In this document: piece after piece, positions 6,702-12,721 of the stretch
How positions within the stretch are numbered: position 1 is the first letter of the stretch
Layout of the letters: each line of letters starts with the position of its first letter
From: Methanolobus sp. UBA118
GTDB taxonomy: Archaea > Halobacteriota > Methanosarcinia > Methanosarcinales > Methanosarcinaceae
Direction of reading: 5' to 3'
Assembly: GCA_002508635.1 (NCBI GenBank)
Contig: DACO01000095.1
Span: 406-13,126 of the forward strand
DNA: 12,721 nucleotides
The notes under the pieces: model-generated
Seen by the model: only the letters and a program-made list of their open reading frames with translations
What the model was told of the DNA's origin: nothing
Databases searched by the model: none
Translations under genes and position numbers: made by a program

Positions 6702-7946
6702 AGCGATGATTATTATGTATGCACTGGATGTGCACTCCTGTGCGATGATATAAGTGTAAAGGTAGAAGAGGAAAAACTGACAGCAGTCCATGCTGCATGC
6801 AGAAAGGGAGTCGCATTCATGAAAGGGTGCAGCCACCCCATGGAAGCCAAGATCAATGGTGAAAAAGCCGATGCTGAATCTGCAATAAAGGAAGCTTCAA
6901 AGATTCTGAAAAGTGCAGAGAAGCCACTGATCTTCGGACATGCAAATTCAAGTAATGCAGCACAGCTCAAAGCCATAGAGCTGGCCAGAAAGACAAATGC
7001 CTATCTGGATGATACTTCATCATTCTGCCAGGGCCCTCTTATCGAAGCCATTATGGAAGATAAACTGAAGACCTGTACCCTGGATGATGTAAGACATAAG
7101 GCTGACGTAATAATCTTCTGGGGATCAGACCCTGCAAGCGCACATCCAAGACACATGTCACGCTATTCCTATTTCCCAAGAGGCAAGGAGCGCCAGAGAG
7201 GATGGGAAGAGGACCGTACCGTGATAGCTATCGATGTAAGGAAATCCGACACCGCGGAGATATGCGGTAAGAACGGGCTCTACCAGATACCTGTTAAAGG
7301 TGATGCCGAATTCATGGATGCTCTGGTGAGCGCACTTTCCGGTAAGGTTCCAAAAACATCCTATGACTTCGATAAAAAACGCCTTCTTGAACTTTCAAGC
7401 ATAATGAAGAAAGCCAAGTTCGGAATTATTTTTGCAGGACTTGGAATGGTATACTCACTCGAAGACAATGAGCCCCTATACAGGCTAATGGAGAAACTTA
7501 ATTCGGTTTCCAACTTCCATGTGATCCCGATGTCCGGACACTATAATATGGTAGGGTTTAACAAAAACCTCTTCGAGGAAACAGGTTACATCAACCGTGT
7601 GAAGTTTGAGAGTGGAGAAATAAAGCACGGACCCGAATACTCTGTCGTGGAAGCCCTGCGAAAAAAAGATGTGGATGCCGCACTGGTCATCGGTGCCGAT
7701 CCGTACTCAAGCCTGCCTCGCTCAATTAGCAGAAATTTTGAAGATATACCGCTAATAGTCATTGATCCTTGCCAGACCCTGACTTCAACCAGGGCAGATG
7801 TTACGATTCCCTGCGGACTTGTGGGTGTGGAAAGTGGTGGCACTGCCGTTCGTATGGATGGGGTGGAAGTGGAGCTCAAACAGATAGTAGAATCCGGTCG
7901 TCTGTCAGATGAGGATGTAATGACAAAGATACTGGAGGGATTATAA
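6699..7946 (+). CDS. fwdB: Formylmethanofuran dehydrogenase subunit B (tungsten/molybdenum active-site subunit), TTG start
   Basis: FwdB carries the bis-pyranopterin metal centre and a [4Fe-4S] cluster of the enzyme that reversibly converts CO2 plus methanofuran to formyl-methanofuran, the first step of CO2 reduction and the last oxidation in methylotrophic methanogenesis. The 415 residues match the family length. Visible are the FeS cysteines Cys8, Cys11, Cys15 (VCTGCALLCDD) and Cys44 (MKGCSHP), the metal-ligand candidate Cys110 in DDTSSFCQGP (codon 7026-7028, TGC, so cysteine rather than selenocysteine), and cofactor-binding stretches WGSDPASAHPRH (about 141-152) and IGADPYSSLPRS (about 335). 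The start is TTG, forced by the adjacent stop. The gene follows the FwdG-like gene by 29 bp and overlaps fwdD by one base. Tungsten versus molybdenum cannot be decided by eye, although order G-B-D resembles clusters called fwd. Identity is very secure. Confidence 0.95.
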   Translation: MSDDYYVCTGCALLCDDISVKVEEEKLTAVHAACRKGVAFMKGCSHPMEAKINGEKADAESAIKEASKILKSAEKPLIFGHANSSNAAQLKAIELARKTNAYLDDTSSFCQGPLIEAIMEDKLKTCTLDDVRHKADVIIFWGSDPASAHPRHMSRYSYFPRGKERQRGWEEDRTVIAIDVRKSDTAEICGKNGLYQIPVKGDAEFMDALVSALSGKVPKTSYDFDKKRLLELSSIMKKAKFGIIFAGLGMVYSLEDNEPLYRLMEKLNSVSNFHVIPMSGHYNMVGFNKNLFEETGYINRVKFESGEIKHGPEYSVVEALRKKDVDAALVIGADPYSSLPRSISRNFEDIPLIVIDPCQTLTSTRADVTIPCGLVGVESGGTAVRMDGVEVELKQIVESGRLSDEDVMTKILEGL

Positions 7947-8353
7947 TGGCAGGATTCGGACAATTCCTTTCATCGCCTGAGGTCAAGCTGAGAATAGTGA
8001 CATACAGGGATGCATTCCAGGATGCTGCAAAAGTTGAGTCGCTTTTCGGGGAAGAATATGAGAAACTATCCGCAGTAATCCTGCTTGATCCAAAGGATAT
8101 CACAAAACTCTCTGTAAAAGAGGGTGAAACTGTCATCCTCAAGAACAGCTCCGGCAAAGTTGTTGTCAAGGCTCAAAAATCCGGCTACGAGCAGCCACAT
8201 CCCGGAACCGGGTATATGGTCAACAGCCCCTGGTCCAACGCGCTTGTGCCGGAGGACGCCGGTGGCACAGGAGTACCGGCATTCAAGGACTTCGAGGTAG
8301 TGGCATCCGGTTCAAAAGGAGCAGAGATCACCGGAATCAAGGAAATTATCTGA
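7946..8353 (+). CDS. fwdD: Formylmethanofuran dehydrogenase subunit D (molybdopterin dinucleotide-binding domain)
   Basis: A 135-residue FwdD, the separate C-terminal cofactor-binding domain that completes the metallopterin site together with FwdB. The double-psi beta-barrel signature is seen in KLSAVILLDPKDITKLSVKEG, followed by VILKNSSGKVVVKA and the cofactor-contacting region PGTGYMVNSPWSNALVP (about 90-106). The ATG overlaps the fwdB stop as TAATG and a GGAGG at 7934-7938 provides translation. Length is normal. B-D overlap implies coupled translation at fixed ratio. No fwdA (amidohydrolase), fwdC or fwdF follows; the next gene is on the other strand, so this unit encodes only the catalytic pair plus electron carrier. 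Confidence 0.93.
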   Translation: MAGFGQFLSSPEVKLRIVTYRDAFQDAAKVESLFGEEYEKLSAVILLDPKDITKLSVKEGETVILKNSSGKVVVKAQKSGYEQPHPGTGYMVNSPWSNALVPEDAGGTGVPAFKDFEVVASGSKGAEITGIKEII

Positions 8354-8360
8354 TTATTTC

Positions 8361-8399
8361 GGGGATATGTTTTATCATACTTTTTTGGTAGACATCCCC
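8361..8399 (+). terminator. Terminator region of the fwd unit
   Basis: Just after the fwdD stop, GGGGAT (8361-8366) and ATCCCC (8394-8399) form inverted arms around a six-T run (8381-8386), and a small TATG/CATA stem sits immediately before those T residues. The T-tract is the most relevant element in archaea. A second T-run lies near 8430. Confidence 0.5.
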
Positions 8400-8437
8400 T
8401 GATTCAATATTTTCATACCACCAACCAGTATTTTTTA

Positions 8438-9394
8438 TTAGCCACGGTACACAATGTAGAGAGTGTAACCTACATAAACTACCAATAACATAATTGCCTC
8501 CCATCTTTCTAACTTATGTTTTTCACCTGTGAACATGAAAGTGAAGAATAACAAGGTTGCTATTGTTAAAACTATTAAATCAAAATTGATACCAATCGGC
8601 ACTATCAAAGGAGAAACTGTTGCAGAAAGTCCCATTATGAAAAATATGTTAAATATATTGGAGCCGATTATGTTCCCAACAGAAATATCCACCTCTTTTC
8701 TGACAGCCGCAGCTACGGAAGTAACCAGTTCTGGCAGAGATGTTCCTGCTGCAACGATTGTTGATGATATCAGGAACTCACTTATTCCCATCTGTCTCGC
8801 AACTGCCACAGCACCGTCCACGGTCAATCTTCCTCCTACGATCAAAGTAATTAATCCACCAACAAGCATGAATAAAATTTTTGTTTGGGAATAATTCTCA
8901 ACATGATCAGATGATTCGCTGTTGTTATTCCTGATCAATTCGAACATATAATAAACAAAAATCAAAAGGAAGAACAGTAATATAATACCATCCACTCTAG
9001 TCAGGATATTTTCCGGACTATTAGCCAATAACACTTTATTTGACATTATTGTTAGAACAAGAACAGCAAGTAAGGAAAAAGGTATTTCTTTCCAGACACT
9101 CGATCTTTTTACAAGCAGGGGAGTAATTGCTCCGGTCAGGCCCAGAATTAGCAATGTATTAATTATGTTGCTTCCAATAATATTTCCAAAGGCTACCGCA
9201 CCGTTTCCCTGCATCGAGGCAACAACATTAACGACAAGCTCAGGCATGGATGTTCCGAACGCCACAACTGTTAACCCGATCACAAGTGGTGATATTCCTA
9301 AACGCCTGGCCAGGGACGATGCGCCTTCTACGAACCAGTTTGCTCCCTTATACAATAATATGAGCCCAATCAGGATGAATATATAATCAATCAT
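8438..9394 (-). CDS. Na+/Ca2+ exchanger family membrane antiporter (CaCA superfamily, YrbG-like)
   Basis: A 318-residue integral membrane protein of about ten helices, likely exporting Ca2+ in exchange for Na+ (or H+). The two inverted alpha repeats of the family are complete: alpha-1 about residues 40-85 (GLTVVAFGTSMPELVVNV...FGNIIGSNIINT) with the cation-binding Glu52, and alpha-2 about 208-253 (SSTIVAAGTSLPELVTSV...VGNIIGSNIFNI) with Glu220. A hydrophilic loop at about 152-170 (IRNNNSESSDHVENYSQTK) separates the halves. Length matches bacterial and archaeal homologues such as NCX_Mj. No clear Shine-Dalgarno site precedes the ATG at 9394, suggesting a short-leader or leaderless mRNA. The gene stands alone, convergent with the fwd unit and separated from the next upstream minus-strand gene by 197 bp. 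Ion specificity is by family knowledge only. Confidence 0.93.
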   Translation of the reverse strand: MIDYIFILIGLILLYKGANWFVEGASSLARRLGISPLVIGLTVVAFGTSMPELVVNVVASMQGNGAVAFGNIIGSNIINTLLILGLTGAITPLLVKRSSVWKEIPFSLLAVLVLTIMSNKVLLANSPENILTRVDGIILLFFLLIFVYYMFELIRNNNSESSDHVENYSQTKILFMLVGGLITLIVGGRLTVDGAVAVARQMGISEFLISSTIVAAGTSLPELVTSVAAAVRKEVDISVGNIIGSNIFNIFFIMGLSATVSPLIVPIGINFDLIVLTIATLLFFTFMFTGEKHKLERWEAIMLLVVYVGYTLYIVYRG

Positions 9395-9591
9395 GTTCTT
9401 GCTTAATAAGTGGTGAATTGAATATAATACTTAAGTAGTTGTGTTTCAGAAAATAAAGAAAAATGGAAATAGTTTTCTAACTGGTGTTGAATACGTCAAT
9501 ACTTTCAACAGCTTTTTTCTTGACAAGTATCAAATTGAAAATATTATATAATCTGTGTCACTAATTGAGCATCAACATTAACACAAGCTTC
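9395..9591. other. Intergenic spacer with orphan hairpin and weak promoter
   Basis: The 197-bp gap between two minus-strand genes carries no supported gene. It holds a TTAAGTATTATA-like box on the minus strand (9421-9432), which could drive the antiporter with a leader of only several bases, and a stem-loop plus T6 on the plus strand (9486-9518). The promoter call is weak. Confidence 0.35.
9486..9518 (+). terminator. Orphan hairpin with T6 tract, plus-strand terminator-like
   Basis: GTTGAA (9486-9491) pairs with TTCAAC (9504-9509) across a 12-nt loop and is followed by six T at 9513-9518. This is the form of a plus-strand terminator, yet no plus-strand gene lies upstream closer than fwdD, whose own terminator and a whole antisense gene intervene. 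It may end an antisense transcript or be chance. Confidence 0.3.
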
Positions 9592-9909
9592 TTATTGATG
9601 ATACATGTCCCCTGTATCAAGGTTTTCAATACTGTATGCCTGCATCATCATTCCATGAATTCCCAGTTTTTCCCCATTTGCCATCGAGCCTTTGATACGT
9701 AAACTGTCGTTTCTTACTACTGGACATATCCCGGAATAGACAATTACCAGCCTGTGGTCATTGTGGTCAACTGAAAAGACACTCATGTATTTGTTATTGA
9801 GCCAGCCGAACACAATGATCAACGGTATTCCCAGAAAAAATGTGGTCTTATTGACGATGTTTGAATCTGTTACTGCATAAGCTTCGATTGTTTCTGTTTT
9901 GTCCATCAT
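9592..9909 (-). CDS. Small protein with one putative membrane segment and OB-fold-like tail, unknown function
   Basis: I do not recognise this 105-residue protein. Residues about 22-37 (TTFFLGIPLIIVFGWL) are hydrophobic enough for one short membrane segment. The following part, about 52-92, reads RLVIVYSGICPVVRNDSLRIKGSM with a later MMMQAYSIE strand, a pattern of alternating strands around YxGxxP and xVxxG turns that resembles the OB folds of CcmE-type or related small membrane-anchored proteins. The CcmE heme-binding His motif is not seen, so a heme chaperone role is not supported. The gene seems real: it has a TATAAAATA box at 9955-9963 and an AGGATAGGGG ribosome site just before the ATG pair (9909 or 9906). 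It lies 89 bp after the histidine kinase gene on the same strand. Function unknown; a degraded remnant of a longer protein is possible. Confidence 0.6.
   Translation of the reverse strand: MMDKTETIEAYAVTDSNIVNKTTFFLGIPLIIVFGWLNNKYMSVFSVDHNDHRLVIVYSGICPVVRNDSLRIKGSMANGEKLGIHGMMMQAYSIENLDTGDMYHQ
9599..9619. repeat. Perfect 7-bp inverted repeat at the 3' end of the small-protein gene
   Basis: TGATACA (9599-9605) and TGTATCA (9613-9619) with a 7-nt loop overlap the last codons before the TAA at 9592-9594. In RNA it would form a hairpin just ahead of the stop on the minus strand; no T-tract follows, so a stability or processing element is more likely than a terminator. Confidence 0.4.
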
Positions 9910-9954
9910 TCCCCTATCCTATAACATGTATAAAATATAAGCACATGTAACGAA

Positions 9955-9963
9955 TATTTTATA
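9955..9963 (-). promoter_or_regulatory. TATA box for the small-protein gene
   Basis: The minus strand reads TATAAAATA about 48 bp before the ATG. Transcription would begin near 9934, giving a leader of about 25 nt that includes the AGGATAGGGG ribosome site at 9911-9920. Two ACATGT palindromes (9924-9929, 9943-9948) lie just downstream of the box. Confidence 0.45.
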
Positions 9964-9991
9964 GAGTCTGAGTTATATAGAACTTATGACT

Positions 9992-9997
9992 AAAAAA
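9992..9997 (-). terminator. T6 tract directly after the histidine kinase stop codon
   Basis: Six T on the minus strand begin two bases beyond the TGA at 9999-10001. A longer inverted repeat, TGAGTT (9969-9974) with AACTCA (9996-10001), spans it. This fits a T-tract archaeal terminator and implies that the following small gene uses its own promoter. Confidence 0.4.
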
Positions 9998-9998
9998 C

Positions 9999-12692
9999 TC
10001 AATAATTGCCAGCTCTGCCGGATTGATCGATCGGGATTTCAAATATAAACTTGCTTCCTTTTCCGAATTCACTCTCAACCCATATCCTGCCACCATGTGA
10101 TTCCACAAGTTCTTTAACAAGAGCAAGTCCAAGTCCGGTACCCTGATATATTCTTGAGGATGATGAATCGATCTGACTGAAGGGTTTGAATAATTTTTCC
10201 TGATCGTTCAGGGAGATTCCGATTCCCGTATCTATTACTGAGACACGGATAGTCCTGTCATCAGTTTCTGCACGAACAGTGATCTTACCACCGCTATCTG
10301 TGAATTTAATTGCATTACCCACCAGATTGTACAATATCTGCTTGAATTTTGACCTGTCAGCCAGGATTGCGGGGACGCATTCTGGCATATCCACTTCAAC
10401 GTTTATTTTCTTCTCTGATGAGAGGGTTTCAGTCATGGTTACAATTTCATCAACCACTTTTGCCACATCAATAACTTCAAGATGCAGGTCCATTTTTCCT
10501 GCTTCTATCTTTGATAAGTCAAGTATATCATTGATAAGGGTTAACAGATGATGGCCACTATTGGAAATATGATGCAGATAGTGTTCCTGCCTGGGTTCAA
10601 GATTTCCAGAGATGCCATCTATCATTGCATCTGAAAAACCGATGATGGAATTCAATGGTGTACGCAGTTCATGACTCATATTGGCAAGGAAATCACTCTT
10701 TGTACGATTTGCGATCTCAGCTTCGATCTTTGCATCAAACATGGCCTTTTCGGCTTCGATCCTGTCGGTTATATCCCTGCCCACTGCCAGAATGAGTTCT
10801 TCCTGTGTGTTTATTAAGGAACTATTTACGTCCAGGATTAGAACTGTTCCGTCTGATCGCATTATTCTTGTTTCGGTACGCAGGTGTCCTTTTATACGAA
10901 TATACCTCAGTTTGGAGACAATTCTTTCCCTGTCATCCGGAGCAATAAGGTCGAACACTGATTTTTGTTTTATTTCATCTTCAGTATATCCGAGTATTTT
11001 GCAGGCCATTTTGTTTATATCTACGATCTTCCCCTCAAGATCATGGACCATTATGGCGTCATTAGATTGTTCAAAGAGACTTCGATATCTTGTCTCACTT
11101 TTTAGGATCTCCTCTTCTGCCTTTTTACGTTCGGTTATGTCTTCTGAAAAAATAATAATGCCACCAATTGTGCCGTCAGATCTGTTCCATGGCCTGACCT
11201 CCCAGCGGTTCCACTGTACACCCCCATCTGCTAGTTTTAGCCGATGCTCCTCATTACGAATAACTTCTCCTTCCATAGCCCGGCGATGTACTTCATTGAA
11301 TTCATCAAATGTTTCCGGGAAAACATCGTAATGGTTTAATCCAATAAGGTCTTCCTCTTCAAGAGAAAAAGTATCGAGATAATGACGGCTCACAGCTATA
11401 TGTCGCATTTCACGATCCAGCATCAATAAAGATACCGGTGAATGTTCTATTAAAAGCCTGAATTTTTCCTCGTTATCACGTAATTTGTTTTTAGCATTCT
11501 TGTGCTCTGTTATATCCTGCATCGTACCTGTAACTTTAACGACCTTTCCATCCACCAGTTTCGGATAAGCACATGTACGGACCCATTTATGATTCCCTTT
11601 AGCCGTTATAAGTTCCAGTTCAAGATCGTATGGTTCAGCTTTTTCAATTAATTTATTGAAGGCTTTTTCAATAATTTCTTTTGATTTCGGGGTATAATAA
11701 TTCAGTCCGTCATTGATCTTTAGACCCTGCATATCGTCGTAATCAAACTCATGGATATTTGCAATTTCTGCCGTACCCTGATGTTTGCCTGATTCCAGAT
11801 CTATTTCCCATCCGCCAATTTTGGCGATTTTACCCATTTCATTTAAAAGTGCTTCACTCTGACGTAATTTTTCTTCAGCACGCTTGCGATCTGTGATATT
11901 CCTGACAACTGCCTGGGCCGTATTGTTGTATCCTTCAAGGGCTCTGGCATTTACCTCGATATTGAGTACAGATCCATCTGCTGTTATGAATTTACTTTCT
12001 GCCAGAATCGATCCTTTCCTGATAAAATGTGACATATTTTCCTTTGCAGATTCTCTTCTCCCGGAAGGCATAAGGTCATAAATGGTCATTTTCTGCAATT
12101 GGTCCCTGGAATAACCGAGCATTTCACATGTCCTGTCATTGACTTCCAGTATCTCCCCCTTAAAAGTGTTTATTATAACCGCATCGCTCAATTGTTCAAC
12201 CAGGGTTCTATATCTTCTCTCCTTCTTTTCCAACTCCTCCACGGATTTCCTGAGAAATGTGATATCGTCTGCCACATCCGGACCTGTTACAAATTGTTCT
12301 TCAAAAATAATAACGTGACAGCCGCCGATTTCACCGTTTGGTTTTTTTCTGGAAAATGCCTTCATGCTTAAGATCAGTTCTTTACCGGATTTTAATTTGC
12401 AAGAAGTTTCAAGCAAAGTGTTTTGACCGCTTGTAATCGCTTCTTCGATCTTAGCAGAAATGCCTGATTCCACAAAGGGCTGGAAAGTCAGTACGTTGAT
12501 CTGTTTTGCAGCTTCAGTTGAAGGAGAATCCAGAATGAACAACAGAAAATCATTCAATGAAGTAATGTTACCTTCCCGGTCACAGGAAAGTATTCCCATG
12601 GGCATATCATCGGGCATGTCCTCAAATTCATTGCAGTTGCTTTTTTGCAGGTTAAAAGAACTCTCGAGACCTTCATACTTTTTTCCAGTCAT
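9999..12692 (-). CDS. Cytoplasmic multi-PAS sensor histidine kinase
   Basis: An 897-residue two-component sensor kinase with no signal peptide or membrane helix, so it senses intracellular cues. Order: N-terminal PAS-like module about 25-132 (PMGILSCDREGNITSLND); PAS 2 about 155-270 with PAC end AVVRNITDRKRAEE; PAS 3 about 278-398 (GGWEIDLESGKH ... GTMQDITEHKNA); PAS 4 about 405-525 (EHSPVSLLMLDRE ... IFSEDITERKKAEE); PAS 5 about 531-650 (EQSNDAIMVHDLEGKIVDINK ... AVGRDITDRIEAE). HisKA follows with the H-box FLANMSHELRTPLN, phospho-acceptor His674. HATPase_c has the N-box NLVGNAIKF (789-797), G1 DTGIGI (821-826), F-box FKPF (835-838) and G2 GTGLGLAL (851-858). All catalytic boxes are intact and there is no receiver domain. 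The ATG at 12692 has only a weak GGT upstream; its promoter is at or beyond the edge. No response regulator lies nearby. Ligands (flavin, heme, redox) cannot be told from sequence. Confidence 0.95.
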   Translation of the reverse strand: MTGKKYEGLESSFNLQKSNCNEFEDMPDDMPMGILSCDREGNITSLNDFLLFILDSPSTEAAKQINVLTFQPFVESGISAKIEEAITSGQNTLLETSCKLKSGKELILSMKAFSRKKPNGEIGGCHVIIFEEQFVTGPDVADDITFLRKSVEELEKKERRYRTLVEQLSDAVIINTFKGEILEVNDRTCEMLGYSRDQLQKMTIYDLMPSGRRESAKENMSHFIRKGSILAESKFITADGSVLNIEVNARALEGYNNTAQAVVRNITDRKRAEEKLRQSEALLNEMGKIAKIGGWEIDLESGKHQGTAEIANIHEFDYDDMQGLKINDGLNYYTPKSKEIIEKAFNKLIEKAEPYDLELELITAKGNHKWVRTCAYPKLVDGKVVKVTGTMQDITEHKNAKNKLRDNEEKFRLLIEHSPVSLLMLDREMRHIAVSRHYLDTFSLEEEDLIGLNHYDVFPETFDEFNEVHRRAMEGEVIRNEEHRLKLADGGVQWNRWEVRPWNRSDGTIGGIIIFSEDITERKKAEEEILKSETRYRSLFEQSNDAIMVHDLEGKIVDINKMACKILGYTEDEIKQKSVFDLIAPDDRERIVSKLRYIRIKGHLRTETRIMRSDGTVLILDVNSSLINTQEELILAVGRDITDRIEAEKAMFDAKIEAEIANRTKSDFLANMSHELRTPLNSIIGFSDAMIDGISGNLEPRQEHYLHHISNSGHHLLTLINDILDLSKIEAGKMDLHLEVIDVAKVVDEIVTMTETLSSEKKINVEVDMPECVPAILADRSKFKQILYNLVGNAIKFTDSGGKITVRAETDDRTIRVSVIDTGIGISLNDQEKLFKPFSQIDSSSSRIYQGTGLGLALVKELVESHGGRIWVESEFGKGSKFIFEIPIDQSGRAGNY

Positions 12693-12721
12693 TCAATTAC
12701 CAAACTTTGAGTCTACAAATT

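Noticed and set aside
6421..6836. Two overlapping minus-strand open frames opposite the fwdG-like and fwdB genes
   Set aside because: They are antisense to strongly conserved FeS motifs and read across two real genes; no family resemblance.
8529..8894. 121-codon plus-strand open frame opposite the antiporter
   Set aside because: It mirrors hydrophobic codons of the alpha-2 repeat, carries no motif and has no ribosome site.
10681..11331. 216-codon open frame on the plus strand opposite the histidine kinase
   Set aside because: It lies entirely antisense to conserved PAS domains, its translation is low-complexity Ser/Ile/Arg-rich with no recognisable motif, and no ribosome site or promoter supports it; it is a by-product of codon bias in the kinase gene.

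Overview
The window looks like a chromosomal segment of a methanogenic archaeon, most likely a methylotrophic member of the Methanosarcinaceae. The decisive evidence is a formylmethanofuran dehydrogenase gene set (fwdG-like, fwdB, fwdD), which belongs to C1 metabolism via methanofuran. Supporting evidence is an archaeal-type ferredoxin:thioredoxin reductase catalytic subunit, a large N-glycosylation-sequon-rich surface protein built from GLUG and NosD-type beta-helix repeats, a soluble multi-PAS histidine kinase of the kind common in Methanosarcina relatives, TATA/BRE-like promoters and T-tract terminators. The genus is an inference; nothing here fixes it.

Layout, left to right. (1) Positions 1-1880, plus strand: the 3' nine-tenths of a hybrid cluster protein (hcp), open at the left edge, followed after 63 bp by a small cupin. 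(2) Positions 1961-5683, minus strand: one 1240-residue secreted, membrane-anchored surface protein, convergent with the cupin. (3) Positions 5684-5901: a divergent intergenic region with an AT-rich dyad and candidate promoters in both directions. (4) Positions 5902-8353, plus strand: a tight four-gene unit, ferredoxin:thioredoxin (disulfide) reductase catalytic subunit, a three-cluster FwdG-like ferredoxin, fwdB started by TTG, and fwdD overlapping fwdB by one base. (5) Positions 8438-12692, minus strand: a Na+/Ca2+-type exchanger, a small putative membrane protein of unknown function, and a cytoplasmic histidine kinase with five PAS-like sensor modules.

Functionally, the central unit is the most informative. 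FwdB and FwdD together form the metallopterin site that reduces CO2 or oxidises formyl-methanofuran, the FwdG-like protein would bring electrons to it, and the disulfide reductase in the same unit suggests a link between low-potential ferredoxin, thiol redox state and this isoenzyme. The window contains no fwdA, fwdC or fwdF, so this set must borrow those subunits from another locus or work differently. Hcp (protection against nitrosative stress) and the multi-PAS kinase add to a general theme of redox and stress response, but no regulatory link between them can be read from the sequence.

No tRNA, rRNA, CRISPR array, insertion sequence or integrase was found. No gene-free stretch exceeds about 220 bases. 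All identifications are from reading motifs and overall similarity by eye; no database search was run.
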